A stretch of DNA of 64,000 nucleotides from Neostapfia colusana (GCA_030760725.1 JASWHV010000009.1:95406780-95470779); one strand, 5' to 3'; positions 1 through 13,818 are shown, counted from the first letter of the stretch. Notes: a model not told the origin generated them from the sequence alone. Numbers and translations are program-made.

Positions 1-1842
1 CATTTTCAGCGCCAAAACCACTGCAGCAAGCTCAAGATCATGAGTCGGATAGTGCTTCTCATGGTTCCGAAGTTGGCGTGAGCCATACGCGACCACACGT
101 CCTTCCTGCATCAACACGCAGCCGAGCTCAATACCGGACGCGTCACAATACACGTCAAAGGGCTTGGTTGTATCCGGTTGAGCTAAGACCGGGGCCGTTG
201 TGAGATGCTTCACCAATGCTTGGAACACTCCTTCACACGCCGTGTTCCAAACATATTTCGTTCCCTTCTTCAGCAATTCTGTCATCGGCTTAGCGAGCTT
301 GGAGAAGCTTGAAATGAATCTCCGATAGTATCCCGCTAACCCGAGGAAGCTTCTGACCTCATGAACTGAAGTGGGAGCTTTCCATTTCAGCACTTGCTCT
401 ATCTTGCTTGGGTCAACCACACTGCCTTCCGCGGAGATGATATGTCCCAAGAATGGCACTTGGCTGATCCAAAACTCGCATTTGCTGAACTTGGCATAGA
501 GATTGTGGTCTCGCAATTGTTGAAGAACAATCCTTAAGTGTTCGGCATGTTCGGCTTCTGTCTTGGAGTAAACCAAGATATCATCGATGAACACTACCAC
601 GAACTTATCCAGCTCCGGCATGAACACCAAGTTTATGAGATACATGAAATGGGCTGGAGCGTTTGTGAGACCAAAGGACATGACGAGATATTCATATAAT
701 CCATATCTCGCTGAGAAGGCCGTCTTCAGGATATCCTCCGCCCGGATCTTTATCTGACGATATCCAGAGCGAAGGTCCATCTTGGAGAACACACTTGCAC
801 CCACAAGTTGATCAAACAATATGTCGATGCGGGGCAGTGGGTAGTTATTCTTGATGGTGACGGCGTTGAGCGGCCGGTAGTCCACACAGAGCCTCAAGGT
901 TTCATCCTTCTTCTTTACAAACAGCGCCGAGCATCCCCAAGGCAAGGAACTCGGCCTAATGAAACCCTTGCTCAACAGATCATTGAGCTGTTCTTTCAGT
1001 TCAGCCAGCTCATTCGGAGCCATTTTGTATGGTCTCCGTGATATGGGCGTAGTCCCGGGTACAAGCTCGATCTTGAACTCCACATCCCGCTCAGGTGGCA
1101 TACCCGGAAGATCATCCCGAAACACGTCGGGGTATTCCCAGACTACGGGAATGTCCTCTAACTTGAGAGCTTCAGTATTATTAATTGCTGAAACTTTCTG
1201 GACAGGATTGTCTAACAGGAGGGACTGCGGACGGTGTAGTTGGGAGTTAAGATGAACCGTCCATGATAACGTTTCTAGGATAGCTCCATGGTAGCTTAGC
1301 CATGACATCCCTAAGATTGCATCAATCTTCTGCCCCTCAAGAATAATCATAGTGGTGGGATATATCTTCCCACCTAAGCACAGTGGTGCTTTCGGAACCA
1401 TCATAGTTGCTGAAATCTTTCCTTCCGGTGAGCAGATCATATAAGAACACTCGGTTGGAAAGGCTTCCAGCTGATGCTTAACCACATATGATGCACTTAT
1501 GAAGTTATGGTTTGCACCAGAATCAAACAATATGATGATGGCTTGGTCGTTGAGAGCGAACGTACCCGCCAGCACATTGTCTCCCTCTGGGGCGTCCTCA
1601 TTGTCGAGGTTGCGAACGCCCCTAGTTCGCTGACCAACCTTCTTGACCGGAGGTCGACCTCGAGCACCGCCCTGGAACAGGGCTTTCCTGCTGCTCTGCT
1701 GCCCCTGGGGACAGTCCTTCGAGAAATGGCCCGTCTGACCACACGTAAAGCATGTGTAGCGAGGCGGTCCTCCGCTGATTGGCGGACGGAAACCCGGGGT
1801 GCATTGTGGCTGTGGAAACGCCCGGGGTACCATCTGCTTCTG
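1..1842 (-). CDS. pol: Gypsy protease-RT-RNase H, partial (element A)
   Basis: Open without a stop for about 614 codons from just after a TAG at 1843-1845 to the window edge. In order it shows a CCHC nucleocapsid knuckle (CFTCGQTGHFSKDC, about 1770-1728), a protease with the LFDSGA motif (about 1530), RT with LPWGCSALFVKKKDETLRLC (about 940), MDLRSGY, FIDDIL (about 590) and SFLGLAGYYRRF, then RNase H with the intact first catalytic Asp (YCDASG, about 165). The final part, LELAAVVLALKM, ends at base 1. It would copy the element's RNA into DNA in virus-like particles. It is the best-preserved Tekay pol in the window. The integrase and chromodomain should lie further left. Upstream gag is broken, so the copy is probably inactive. 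Confidence 0.86.
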
Positions 1843-2806
1843 CTACTGTTGTTGCAGTCGCGGTGGTGGCATCAGCGGTCGGAACAGGGGTGGCTGAAAA
1901 GAACGACCCCCGAACTGCTGAGGTCGCGCCGGTGGATGCCTCTGCTGATCGGATGGTGTCTGATACACCATACGGTATTTCTGAGGAGCTCCACCCCCAC
2001 TGCTGGGTTGAGTGCTGCGCTTCCGCTGCTCAGCCGCCAACTCCCGCTGAGTGTCTTCTTGCATGATCGCGACATTAACGAGATCGTTGAAGGTGCCGTG
2101 ATTGCATTGGACGAGATGCGTCTTCATCTCGGGGTGTAATCCCCGATAGAAGTGCTCTCGCTTCTTCTCCTCGGTGGAGACGTAATCCGATGCATATTGC
2201 GCCAGATGGTTGAAGGCATGGGAGTAGTTGTGGGCACTCCTCCCGCCTGCTTCAGCTCTAAGAACTCTTGGAACTTCCGCTTCATTATCCCTGGAGGGAT
2301 ATGGTAGGCGCGGAATGCCTCCCGAAATTCTTCCCACTCCACGGCATGGCCAGCCGGGCGTGAGGCGACATAGTTTGCCCACCACGCACCAGCGGCACCG
2401 TGAAGCTGCTGCGCCGCGAACGGAGTCTTTTGCCACTCCGTACATTGGAGCAGCCCGAACTTGGACTCAATTGTCCGCAGCCAGTTGTCGGCCTCCAGGG
2501 GTTCTGCCGCTTCTATGAACACTGGAGGATGTGTACTCATGAAATCCGAGTACGTCACAATATGGGGCTCACGAGTCCCCCTCTCTTGACACCCCCCACC
2601 TGGGACGTATTCTACACGATCGTGCGGAGCAGGTCGGTCTGCTCCTCACGACCACCCACCAGTGCCGCAATCACATCTGCTAGCGTAAGCGGAGGCGGCG
2701 GTGGTGGTTGTTGCTGCGGGGTGCTGTCGTACGCAGGTGGCTGGGAGTCATCACCCCCCTGCTGGCTAGAGCCACCAATCTTGTGTGTGGTCCTAGTGCG
2801 AACTAT
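1843..2806 (-). pseudogene. gag: gag of element A, disrupted
   Basis: The Gag structural protein is recognisable in pieces. The N-terminus (2806-2612) reads VRTRTTHKIGGSSQ, followed by a glutamine/proline stretch and LADVIAALVGG, and ends at a TAG. A second frame (2558-2250) carries DNWLRTIESKFGLL, AAGAWWANYVA and FRAYHIPPGIMKRK. A third (about 2250-1843) carries SHAFNHLAQYASDYV and ends at another TAG within a glutamine run, after which the knuckle and protease continue in the same frame. So there are at least two nonsense changes and two frameshifts. The expected start codon reads ATA (2806-2804) where copy B has ATG. It sits directly after TTGCAG, a possible splice acceptor. Order and motifs match Gypsy Gag. 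Confidence 0.85.
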
Positions 2807-4767
2807 CTGCAACCATACGACAATAAACATCAGTTCCGCAACATATTCATGCAGTCCAATAAAATGGCGTAAATCATAATGACAGTAAAAACATGCGATA
2901 CATCTCGCATACAGATAATGTAATAACTTTGCACAAGCTACACCATTACCAGACCAAATACAAGCTAGTTAAATCCAATTTGACGAACCTCCTCTTTGGA
3001 AGCTCATCTCAACTAGGTTTGGTCACTACGAGATGTTAAAATCGCTTTGTCATCATGTATACTACCCTTTTATCTTCAATACGACACAAACATGGTCTCT
3101 AGCAAAAGAAACTGGAGTAAGACATATACTCAAATCTTTCACTAGTTGAAGATAACCACTCATGAGTATGTTCTACCCCATTGGAAGTACTCAAACCCCC
3201 TTGGGTACAACAATCTCTCAAATGAGTTCAACTGTCATCTCTCTGCCAGAATGACCACTATCAACATATTCCAGATTTTGATCTGGTGCTGGCATTTTCA
3301 TGACTCCAGCTGAATACCAAAGTTGAAGTTAACTTCAGTATTTTTCCGACGAGTATTTATTTGCCCTCAGATCAGCTCTGGTTAAAAAGTTATTGTAACT
3401 CAAAGTCAACAGAATTTCTTGAAAATTTCAACAGAACCTCCTTTGGAAGTTGCTGTTTTCAACTCTAATTTCAGTTCAATTCCATGCTGCAATTGCAGAA
3501 ACTTTGAATTACAAAGAGGTAACACATCTCCTACACTTTCCAAAAATGTATCATATGCCAATTTTAGATTTTTCTACAAGAAGTTATACTTGAAAAACAG
3601 AACAGTTCATAGAGTATTTTAAATCTGTCCTGGCTCTGGACAGTTTACAATCATCTGGAATTTCAGCCAGTTTAAGTTGTGATTCAGCTCTGGGAGTATA
3701 CAATAAAGTTGTAGAGCACTTAAACAACTTCCAGAACTATATCCCACACCTCAATTGGCTAAATAATCTGTGAGTTATGCTCTGTCAAAGTTCAGCAAAC
3801 TTGCTGTGCAAAACAGAGCACTCTGTTTTTCAATCCTTTGGAACTACACTGATCAACCATTAAATTTTTCTATCCCACCGGGGTCCTAACTGTTGAAACT
3901 TGGTGATTTCAGTTCCTTGTTATCATTATCTTTCATGCACATGCCTATGATATGTCGGTACTACGTTCCTCACAAAAAGAAATCCTAACCGGATTACACC
4001 GGCATATACGTCTCAAGGGTGGCACTAGACGGTCTCTCGCACACGTATACTACACGGGATACATACATAGTTAGTACCTGCAGAAGACCACACAATAGTG
4101 ATGCATTCAAAGGTTATTTTCATTTCAGGCAGATCTATAGTTGAAAATAAATACAAACGCCCGTATCATTGCCATACGGCCTTCCTTGAGTTAAGCCACG
4201 TCTCAAGGTACGTGATCGTGTTTTAACACCACATGACGGGGGACCCGAGTAGAGCGCGAACGGGTCGTCACGGTTGGTAATGTTACCAACCCAACAGATA
4301 CCACCTACTGCCCTGCAGGGCACGCCGATGGCAAGCGCTGCGTATGTCCTCCTGGGCTATTTCCAGACGAACCCACTCTCGCGTTACTGACCACGCGATG
4401 GGGTCTCCACTTACTTGCCTAATGCACGCTAGGGATCAGCGTTTCATATGAACTCAGAAGCATGAAGAGTCCAAGAGTTTCATATTGATGTCTCACACCA
4501 AGCTGTGAGACCTATCCCTGAACCACGTTCCTTATCAGGGGAGCTAACCTAAATTGAACCGCTTTCGGTGGCGTTCCTTACCATTCTTACCAAAGTGTAG
4601 GTGCGTCGTTACATAATTAAAATTCAGAATTAGAACACATAGGTTAGTCTTTGCCACTTTAAGTAACTATGCTAATATATTCCTTACTTGAGCAACAACC
4701 GATTCCTCACCGTAAACCTAAGTTTTCCCGTAATACAGTTCTTAACTACTGTGCTATCCCCAATGCA
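2807..4767 (-). other. Leader (5' UTR) of element A
   Basis: About 1.96 kb of noncoding DNA between the PBS and gag. It is homologous to the leaders of C (13831-15240) and B (26231-26576 plus 57112-58260); for example all three share an acagag...ctctgtt segment. On the minus strand it contains CTGCAG|GTACTAA with the GT at 4077-4076, a possible splice donor that is also present in B and C. Unlike B it has no recognisable pre-gag ORF. Short ORFs here look fortuitous. Confidence 0.7.
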
Positions 4768-4779
4768 GCTCTTATACCA
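4768..4779 (-). other. Primer-binding site of element A (initiator tRNA-Met type)
   Basis: On the minus strand it reads TGGTATAAGAGC, one base off the TGGTATCAGAGC complementary to the 3' end of plant initiator tRNA-Met. It lies 3 nt inside the LTR end at 4783. The same site follows the LTRs of B, C, D, E and G. Confidence 0.8.
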
Positions 4780-4782
4780 GGC

Positions 4783-7700
4783 TGTAGAGGACTGGAATCC
4801 GCTCATCCAGGATCGCAGAGGGTGGTGCCGCACGATGCGACACCTGAGAGCACACATCATAAGAACAATATTGTATTACATAGAAAACCAACTGAAATGT
4901 ACAGAATAGTATAAGACTTTAGTTACAAACTAGTGTTTATATTACACAGCGGAAACTAAATTTGTACAACTCACGCCCGTGTACCTAGCAAAAGTCGGTT
5001 GCCAAGCCCTAGGGCAACCCACACTAGCTGCACTTCTCAGCTCAGCGCGGCGTGTACGGCTCCCACTCAGCCGTGGTCCCCGACGGAGGGTAGCCCTCAC
5101 CGGTGGACTCGTAACCCGAGTCCGTGGGATGCTCCTCACCTGAAAAACACTTATAGCAGCAACCGTGAGCGCGATGACTCAACAAGACTTAATCGACTCA
5201 CCTAGGCATGAAACTCTACATGTAGTGTACAACAAACACGGGGTGGTAATTAGCAGCAAATGGACATGCCTACAGGTTCATCCTTATTTCACCTTTTAGC
5301 CACAAGTTAACAGTTCATGAATTTGAAATTTAGTATGCAATATTTGGTGGCACACATGTAGCAATACAATTATATCATAACAGCAATATTGAATCATCAC
5401 ATTTCATACATTAGCCTACGTCACGACTCAGTGACCAAGCGGTACTCTTCACCGCGAGGGACGGCGAATCGACTCGATATACACCTGCAGGGATACCCAA
5501 AGAGCACGTCACGTACGCCCACCCGTGGAGCTGCACAGCACGCTCACTCGATGCCGTACGGGACAACCTTCCCCCCAACAGCCCAAACGTCAAACCGGTC
5601 GCACCGAAACAAGCAGGAGGTTCCCTACACGGAGCATCTCTCTATGCCCGTTAGCAGATTTCCACCTTGCTGCCCTCAGCCTACACCTATAAATCGGTGC
5701 GTTATGCCTCGACGCCCGGAGGTTTAGGTTACATCGGTTTATCGGGGCCCATATATCCGATATGCCTTCGATACGTTCAAACTTGATCAGTGTGGGCCGC
5801 ACACAGATCGGTCCTCAATCGACACGGACAGGGCTGCACACACAAGACTTCCTCTTGCTGCGCCCTAGCCCCTGCCAAGTCTCATTTTCATTACTAAGAT
5901 GATCTCACATCACTCGAACCAAACCCGTGTGTCCCAAGCCTAACTCACGAGTAGATTCCAACTACTCGACTTGTACCAAAGTTCTATGAATCAATAAGCA
6001 TAGCCTGTCTACTTGAGGACTTAGACACTACCCTCACTCTTATAGTAAAAAGCTGTTTATGCACATGGATTTCAGCCACCCTACACCTAATGCACATTCA
6101 TCTACCTCATCCTAAGTATATAACAAAGCAAAACTTTGTAAAATGGTTTAATGTAAACCGGGGCTTGCCTTGTTGCTGCTGGTCAGTGGTTAGGGCTTCT
6201 TCCGGAAGAAGGAAATCGAGCACCTCCAGAGTTTCCTCGCCTTCAGCGATTACACGTGAGCAGTATGCTATATGTTAATCTAAATGCAATGTTTGAAATT
6301 GAATATGTAATTACCATAACTCTAGAAAGACCTCCCCTTTGGCTCTGACATTTTTATGGTGACTTGGTAGGGTCCTAACCTGAGTCTTGACCAAGTTTCA
6401 TTTGAAACAAAGTTCATTTGAGCTTTGTAAAAATAAAAGCCCATTTGGTCAATATTAGAGCCTCTAAGGAATTCCAGGGGTTTTCATGGCTCCAACCCTT
6501 AATTTGTGGAAACTAGAATTTGATATAGTTCTAATGGAATTAATTTCATATCATTTGAAGAATTCTAGATGAAGTTATGCCCTAGACAAGATTTGAGAAA
6601 ATCTGAAAAAATTGTTTCTGTACATTTTTCTATTTTCTCAGGGCAGTTCACTTAATCACACCATTGGGGGACTAAATGAACTTGGATGGGTCTGAAACTT
6701 TTTCTATGACTCAAGGATTTTTCAGTGAACCTCCCAGTCAAATTTAAGAATTTTTCATAAAGTAATTCTCCAGATAAAATTCCTAACACTTTAAATTTTA
6801 GGGAATTAATTCTGGAAAACCATTAAGTTTAATGAGATAAAATTTGTGTTGATGGAAAGTACTCAAAAAGCTGAATTCAGAAAAATTTAGTTCACTAAAT
6901 TTGGAGCTTCCTAGCAAAAGTTGTGTGCATTTGAAGTTTGAACTAAAACTAGAAAATCTCAAAAAAGTTCAAACTCTGCGTGTGGGCCCCACAATACAGT
7001 GCCGTCTTCCTCCTCGCGCCAACGGCCGGCTGCGGCGGTGTTCTTCGGCGAGCTCCACGGAACCCGCCTTTCCGACCTCCTCCAGCCCGGAAACTTGCCG
7101 CCTCCCCCTTTTGGACCACGGGCAACACCTCCCCGTGGTCGGCTGGGGACCCCGGTCACCGGAAACCCATCGGCAACGGGCGGCAGCGGCGGTTGAAGTT
7201 CGGCAGCACCGCACCCGTGCTAGGAGGGCCCAAATCCTTCGGTCTCTCTTCCTAGAGCACCGTGGTGGCATCCTAAGCACTGGCATGAGCTCAAATTAGC
7301 TCAACCGAGGCTGCAACTACGAGCTCATCGGCGACCTAGGGTGAAAATCGGCGCCGATGCAAGAATCTCGAAGAACATCACCAAGACTCAATGAAACTCG
7401 ATGGTTTTTTATCCTAGAGACATGTGGGTGAGTCTAGATCATGTCTATAGCTCGGTCCATGGGATAGTGGCTTGATTGCTATGTATTTCCAGATTTCGTG
7501 TGGCTCGGTTCTAAACACACCGACGCACTAATCAACCAAATTCTCTGCCGATCGTGTGAGAGAGAGAGAGAGAGAGAGCGAGGTCGGCATGGTTGTGAAC
7601 CTCGGGGCAGAACTTTTTCGTGTAGCTCGTCGGGCGTGAAAGTGCCTGTGCCGCCCGGGCGCCGGTGATCAGAGAGGTCAAACGGAGGTTGCTTGCTTCG

Positions 7701-8320
7701 GTGAGTGAAAGGGATGGGATCGAGGGGACGAGTTCACGTGGCCTGAGTGCGTAGTGATCACAGCAACCGGTACTTCCAGGTGCAGCAAAGGAGTGGGGTG
7801 TCTCCCTTGCTCCGGCGTGGGAGCAGGAGGTGGCGCGCGGTGAACGTCGGCTGCCGAGTGACTCGCACAAATTGACTTCGGGTCTAAGTCTTCTGACCAG
7901 TGGGCCCCCTTTCCCTTTTCTTTTTCTTTCCATTTTTGTTTGGGCTAGCAAATGAACCCCAAATTTGATCAAACTTGGAGAACCAGAAACAATAGGAATA
8001 TGTGGAACACCATGGTGCTCTCAAACTTGAATTTCAGCAAAGTTGGAATTTGAAACTGAAGTTCAAATTCAAATTCGAATTGTCTCCCATTAAAAATTCC
8101 AACAAATAGTGAAATCTTTCCCAAATGAGCTGAAAATTTGCCGGGCTACCCGTGGATGTGTGAAGAACCATGTGGTACATTTAGGTATTTGTGTTTGGAC
8201 GTTGTGACCCATTACTATAGTACTTGGAGCTCACACCTTCCAATTCAAAAGTTTAAACTTTCTCTCATTTCCTTGGTGTACATTTCCAGCTCCATTTACT
8301 AAACTTTTTGGAATTTCACA
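4783..8320 (-). repeat. 5' LTR of element A
   Basis: About 3.54 kb. On the plus strand it begins TGTAGAGGAC at 4783 next to the PBS and ends ...TTTCACA at 8320, so on the minus strand it starts TGTGAAATTCC and ends ...CCTCTACA. It resembles the LTRs of B, C and H in layout: an AT-rich start, a GC-rich middle (about 7000-7900) and a tail with conserved segments such as ACCTGCAGGG. The outer boundary rests on the TG/CA ends and on the chromodomain codons starting immediately after it. Confidence 0.78.
7558..7578. repeat. (GA)n microsatellite
   Basis: An uninterrupted GA dinucleotide run of 21 bp inside the GC-rich part of the LTR of element A. Confidence 0.95.
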
Positions 8321-8551
8321 TCCGGAAGAACAAGTACAAATGGACGACTTAGAACTTCAGGAGGATCTGACCTATGCGGAACACCCCATCAAAATCTTGG
8401 ACATGAAGGAAAGAGTCACGAGGAACAAGGTAACCCGTTGGTGCAAAGTGCAATGGAGTCATCACACAGAAGCCGAAGCTACATGGGAGCGTGAAGAAGA
8501 CCTCAAGAAAGAATTTCCACATCTTCTCTCCACTCTATCGAATCTCGAGGG
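8321..8551 (+). pseudogene. 3' end of Tekay-type integrase with chromodomain (element Z)
   Basis: The open frame reads HPEEQVQMDDLELQEDLTY, then HPIKILDMKERVTRNKVT, a KVQWSHHTEAEATWE core and LKKEFPHLLS. This is the C-terminal chromodomain typical of Tekay chromoviruses, which is thought to steer integration towards modified chromatin. The rest of the integrase was separated by insertion of element A. The frame runs straight into the LTR at 8552. The usual stretch with the polypurine tract, seen before C's 3' LTR at 18070-18100, is missing, probably through a small deletion. The aromatic and W/E residues expected of the chromodomain core are visible. Confidence 0.82.
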
Positions 8552-9096
8552 TGTAAGGTCCCAAGTTTTTCATTTGCTAAAAGTGTTCATCACACCACAC
8601 CTTACCTCATTTGTGGAAATCTTATGAACACATTTGAAGAGCATGTAACCACCATCAATGTATTCATTAGGAGATAAACTCACAAAGTGTAAAAGTGGTA
8701 TTTCCCACATGCATCATATAGGGGCTGAGCATGTGTTTAACTCCTAAACCTTGTTAGGAATGCTTATGCCAAACGTCACCCAAATCTAAAACCTTTTGAC
8801 GTATTTTTGGGTACAACTAGTAAAAGGCTAGTTTGAACTTAAATTCAAATTCAAACTCCTTTTACGCCGTGAATTCAAAAGTGGGATTCATATTCACACT
8901 CAGCACATTTTTGTGAGCTCACACACCAATTTTCACTCTATTTGGAGTTGAGCTTGACATGAGATATTTTGTCTAAATTCAAATCAAATTTGAATTTCAG
9001 TTAAAATTTGCTGCAAATTTGATCAAATCAATTCACACTTTGATTCATTCAAATTAAAATAAGCATTTGGAGGTTTGATCAAACTACAAGGTGTAT
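8552..9096 (+). repeat. 5' LTR of element B, part 1
   Basis: Starts TGTAAGGTCCCAAG and aligns with the LTR starting at 62703 (TGTAAGGGTCCAAG); both continue with the shared segment AGTGTTCATCACACCACAC. It is interrupted at 9096 by element C and resumes at 22827. Confidence 0.85.
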
Positions 9097-12000
9097 TGTA
9101 AAGGTCATAAAATTTCGAATAAAAAGGGACTGAAGTTTGAACACCATTTGGTTTCAAGTTATAAAAATTTGGACTTTTTTAAATTTTTCCACATGTGATG
9201 ACACACATGAGTGTCCCACCGCTCTAGCCTAGGATCAATTGAGTGTTGGGGGACAAAGTTATTTTAAAACCCATGTTAAGCTCTCATGTGCAAGGGGAAA
9301 TGAAATTCAGATTTTTAAACTCAAATTGTTCAAACTCAAATTTCAAATGAGGGCAACAATAGGAATGCAAACTGTTGCGATCAAAACCTCATTTGCAGCA
9401 GCCAAACCAAAAATCAAGTTTCATATTTGAATTCCATAGGTCCAAATTAGGGGGTAGGAAAAGTCTCATGAATTTTTGAAGATATTTGCTATCCATTTTT
9501 CCAAATAGACCTAAATGTACAATGAATTGTGCCCAATTATCCAAAGGCAGTTTAGTTTTCAACTCCACACAATTGAATTTCATCATTTGCAAATTTTGGA
9601 GAGATAAGGGGGGAGTGGGACCCACTTGTCATATGCACCCAAATATCTGAAACTGAGTCGGTTCTCTCTGTTCGACTCGAAGCAACCGAGACAGTGCCGA
9701 GCCAGCTCCGGGCGACATCGAGGGGAAACCGGGACACCTCTCAAGCAGCTGAAGCTCCTCCGTGGATTGCTCAACATGATCAGCAGCTATGCCGTGCTCC
9801 ACATTGCTCACGGAAAGAACACCGAGACTCCCTCTCCCTCACACCAAACAGAGCAACTTCACCTCTGCCACACCACCGATCGGTCGGTAACCCAAAATCT
9901 CACACGAACAGAGGCTAGTGAGTAGCAAAATGGCACCAGGGTCTCTCCCTCTCCCTCCTCGACGCACCACTGACCGATGTTTGGCCTCCCTACCCCGGGA
10001 ACGCCATGTCCGCGCGGCGGCCGAACAAGAACCGTTGAGGAGGCTCCCGTGGACAGCTGAGTCTAGCGCTTGTCACGGCCAAGTACCAGCGCCCTTGGAC
10101 GCACCAAGGCACCGTGCTACTCTCCTCCCAAGCTCAAGCCATGCCGTGGACGACCGAGAGCGAATTCGGGAATTCTTCTCTGGCATGCTCAAACCGACCT
10201 TCCGATACGGTACTCTCAAATTCGATCTCAATTCTCAGTCTTAGGTGGCCAAATCTTGCACACAGGGCCTAGAGTAGTCGGCAATCATTTGCTCGTCGCA
10301 TCCCTAGCTTGAAACTGCATGTAGGACGAGTATTTCTAGGTTTTTCAACAGCGACCGAGATGGGACACCGCGGGCACAAGGTGAAACCCCATTTGCTGTC
10401 GTTCCCGAGCAATTTTGAGGCTATGTCGAGCTTCATCATAGTTCACTGGCGCTGTAGCGCCGTTTTACCGAGCTGTTGGCACGCTAGGTCGACCGGCCGA
10501 TGCAACCGAAGATGTACCGAGCCGCCGCACCGTCGCTAGCCACAGTAGAGGTCTTGCCGGCTCCGGGAAGCCTCATAATCGTGCTCAGCGTAACAGGTTA
10601 GGCCCTGGCGGCGAGCAGGGGCTCGGACAGAGGTCGGGAGACCGATTTCCTGCGATCTCCAGCGATGGGGTGGCGCGGGTGCGCGAGCGTGGGAGTTGGG
10701 CTGAAGTTGAAGAAAGGTTCGGCGGGGCCCCAGCTGTCAGTGAGAGAAAAATTAAAAACCCGATCCTCTGTGGCTGTTGGATACGGTGTGACTGCGCATC
10801 TGGAACTGTGTAGCCCCGTGTGTCTTTGTTTCAGCCAGTGACACGTAGCCCGGATCAACAGTCAGCGTTTAAACATTTCTAGAATTTCCAGATTTGGTTT
10901 GAACTTTGGAGATCCATAACTTTGTGTAGGAATTTCCAAAAATTGTCAAATAAATTTAGTTGGATTCCACTCAGAGAGTACTATCAAGGGGTGCATCCCA
11001 ATATTTATTAAAATCCCTGGATTTGGCTCATTAATTCATATAAGGAAAATTGTAAGATTTATTCCAGGAGTTCTATGTATTGGAAAATTCCCAACTTTGG
11101 GCAGGACATTCTTCCAAAAATACTTGAACTCCAGTAAAAATTTCAGAGGCATTTGACCCTATTTGCTTGGCCAAATGTGGTGTTAATTCCTTATGTCTCT
11201 AAAAATTGGAAAATAGAACAGAGCTCATTTTCAGATTTCCCCAATTCTTGTAAAGATCATATCTTTGTGTATGAACCTCCAAATTTAGTGATTCAAATTG
11301 GGTTAGATTCAGATTGAAATACTCTATCCAAATATGCAACCCAATGTGAATGAAAGTCAATAAATAATTTCTGAAAAATTCTTTGAAGCTTATCATTAAA
11401 ATAATTTTAGAGGGGGATTAATTTATACAAAATTCCTTAAATTTTGCCAGGATAATCCTTAGTATGTTATGGAACTCCTGTAAAACTTTCAGCTTATTTG
11501 GAGTTGAATTGTGTGGGAGAATTCAGATTTCAATGTACTGTGTTCAAATGAATACAGAGACTTTTCAGAAATTGTCCCAGACTTGGAAAAATTATTTCTG
11601 GGCAATTCTTAGCTCCAAAAATCCTAGGAAAATTCATGCAGACTCTATGAACTATAATTGTAATTGTAGTTCACTAAGTTGGGCATGAACATGTGAGTTA
11701 ATTCGGAATTAATTTCTTTTTGTGTAATTGCTTAGGGAATTGTTCTGAATAAAACACTCAATGAAAAGTGTTTTTATTTTTGGTACAGAACACTTTCATA
11801 TGACCAGGAACTCACATGTAAATTTTCAGCTCAAGTTGAGCCTTAGATTTCCCTGTCCTTGTTCTCCAATCTTATGTATGTGAGAAAAACCTAGGGAGTA
11901 ATGTGGGAATTGTGGGAGACACAATTTCTTTTCACTTTAGCTGCAATTTGGCAAGATAAGTCCCTATGTAGTATATGACTTCCTGTAAAAAATTCGAAGT

Positions 12001-13815
12001 CATTCGAGATAAGGATCTGTGGTTATACCCAAATTATATTAGCTCAACTTATATGTTCAGTAGGAACTTAGCTAGGGATGTAATGAAACATCTAAGGAAG
12101 ATTTAGTTCCTTTGATTTCTTTGCACAACAGAGGCAACAACATGATCCTAGCATCTCCACACATCCTCTGTATTAAGAAGTTTTAATCTCTGAAGTCGTT
12201 AAATTGCACTATAAAAGATTATGCATATTCATGTCGATAGTGCTCACGACGAAGGACTTCGACGGAGCCATCCCTTGATGTGTGGATAAGTTGAGCAAGT
12301 TCAGAAGGATCAAGGGACCAAAGATCACTAACTGTTATTATATACAACTACCCTGCAAAACTGGCAAGCTCCGGTTTACATTAGCCTTTTTATAAATTTT
12401 ACTGTTTTGAGAACTTACATTTAGCATCCACTTCAATTTTGCATTAGAGTCTTGTTTAAAAACCCAATTGCATAGCCAAGAAAACCCTGGGTCGGGCTTA
12501 GGTTGTCAAACCTCGATTAGCTACTGCAATGCTAATATAGTGTAGGATTCGGTACAAGTCGAGTAGTTGGAACTGCTCGCGAGAATAGGCTAGAGGCACA
12601 CTACTCGGGTAAAGGTAGCAAATGAAACACATGGCAAGAAAAATGAGACCGAGCGGAGAGTAAGGGCAGCAGGACGTTAGGGCCTGGGTGCCATAGCTCT
12701 GCTTGTATCAATTGAGGACCGAGCCGTGTGCGGGCCAGTTGAACAAGCTAGAACAGTACCGAAGACCTATCGGATATATGGGAACAGAAAAACCGATGTA
12801 ACTCGGGTAGCTGGGTGTTGAGGCATAGCTGGTCGTTCAGAGGGTATGTTGAGAGCTTGAGGTGTAAATCGGCTGGTGGCACTGCGTATGCGTGCGTAGA
12901 GACCTCTTGCTCGGGACGATTGGACCGGCTCTACGTTTGTCTGACGGGTGAAAGGTGGTTGCGTACGACGTCCGTGATGGTTGCTGTAGGCAACATCGAG
13001 TACGGGCGTACGTGACGGGTTATTAGGGTAACCCTGCAGGTGTAAACCGATTATAATCGCCATCCCTCGCGGTCAGTGAGTACCACTTGTTCACTGTACC
13101 GTGACGTAGAAAGAACAGGATAATTCCATGTTAAAATATTGCTGATTGAAAGATGGACTTTGATTATTAATGATTTACTGTAGTTTAGAGCTAATTAAAG
13201 TTACTTTCAACCTTAGGCAAAGCACATGAGAGAAATGAGTTTCTTGTTTTATTGCGGCTCTCTTATATGTCTTGGCATGAGGTTTTCTCCACACCTGCTG
13301 CTAAAACTTGAAAGTAAGAGCAAACTAAATAGGTGTATCTTTTACAACTTACCTTCCTATTTACATTGCAATTCTAGCATATAGAGTTTCATGTTTAGGT
13401 GAGACGGGTCAGTCTTGCTAAGCCTATGTGCTCACGCTTGCTATATGAGTGGTTTTGTAGGTTAACCTCGGTGCTATTGAGAAGGTTGTCCGGTGAGACT
13501 CGGAGACTTCCGAGTCATTTAACCCGTGGAGAACCCGGCCGCTGCCGTATGACTTCGTGTTGCTAGTGAGAAGAGTCCGCCGGCTGGACCTCTTCTCGAG
13601 TGCTTAGTAAATGAAACATGAGATAAACTAGTCTTCCGCTGTAGTTATTTGATGTAAATTATTTACAAATAACATTTGTAAGCTTCCGCTTTTGATTTAT
13701 GTAATACATGTTTTCCTTATATGTGTGCTGTTGGGTGCCACATATCACGGCACCACCCAATGCGATTCTCGGGCGAGTGGCACGACCCCGTGATCGGGTG
13801 GTCGGGTCCCTCTCA
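9097..13815 (+). repeat. 5' LTR of element C
   Basis: 4719 bp, TGTAAAGGTC...CCCTCTCA. It pairs with 18101-22821 along its full length; I judge about 95 per cent identity by eye. It holds a GC-rich block (about 9650-10850), then an AT-rich half. ORFs of 60-110 codons recur in both copies but have no recognisable product. Confidence 0.92.
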
Positions 13816-13818
13816 GCA

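Larger units (their letters stand above)
1..8320 (-). mobile_element. Ty3/Gypsy Tekay-type element A (5' part)
   Basis: Read on the minus strand it runs 5' LTR (8320-4783), PBS (4779-4768), leader, gag (2806-1843) and protease-RT-RNase H (1842-1), and then leaves the window. Integrase and the 3' LTR lie outside. The RT and RNase H resemble those of the chromovirus copies B and C here, so I place it in the Tekay/Del group; that is a family-level judgement. It is inserted into the 3' end of an older integrase gene (8321-8551) on the opposite strand. The second target-site copy is outside the window, so insertion could not be confirmed by a duplication. Confidence 0.88.

Noticed and set aside
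1507..2139. 210-codon plus-strand ORF near the left edge
   Set aside because: It lies opposite the knuckle, protease and gag of element A, whose motifs are on the minus strand.
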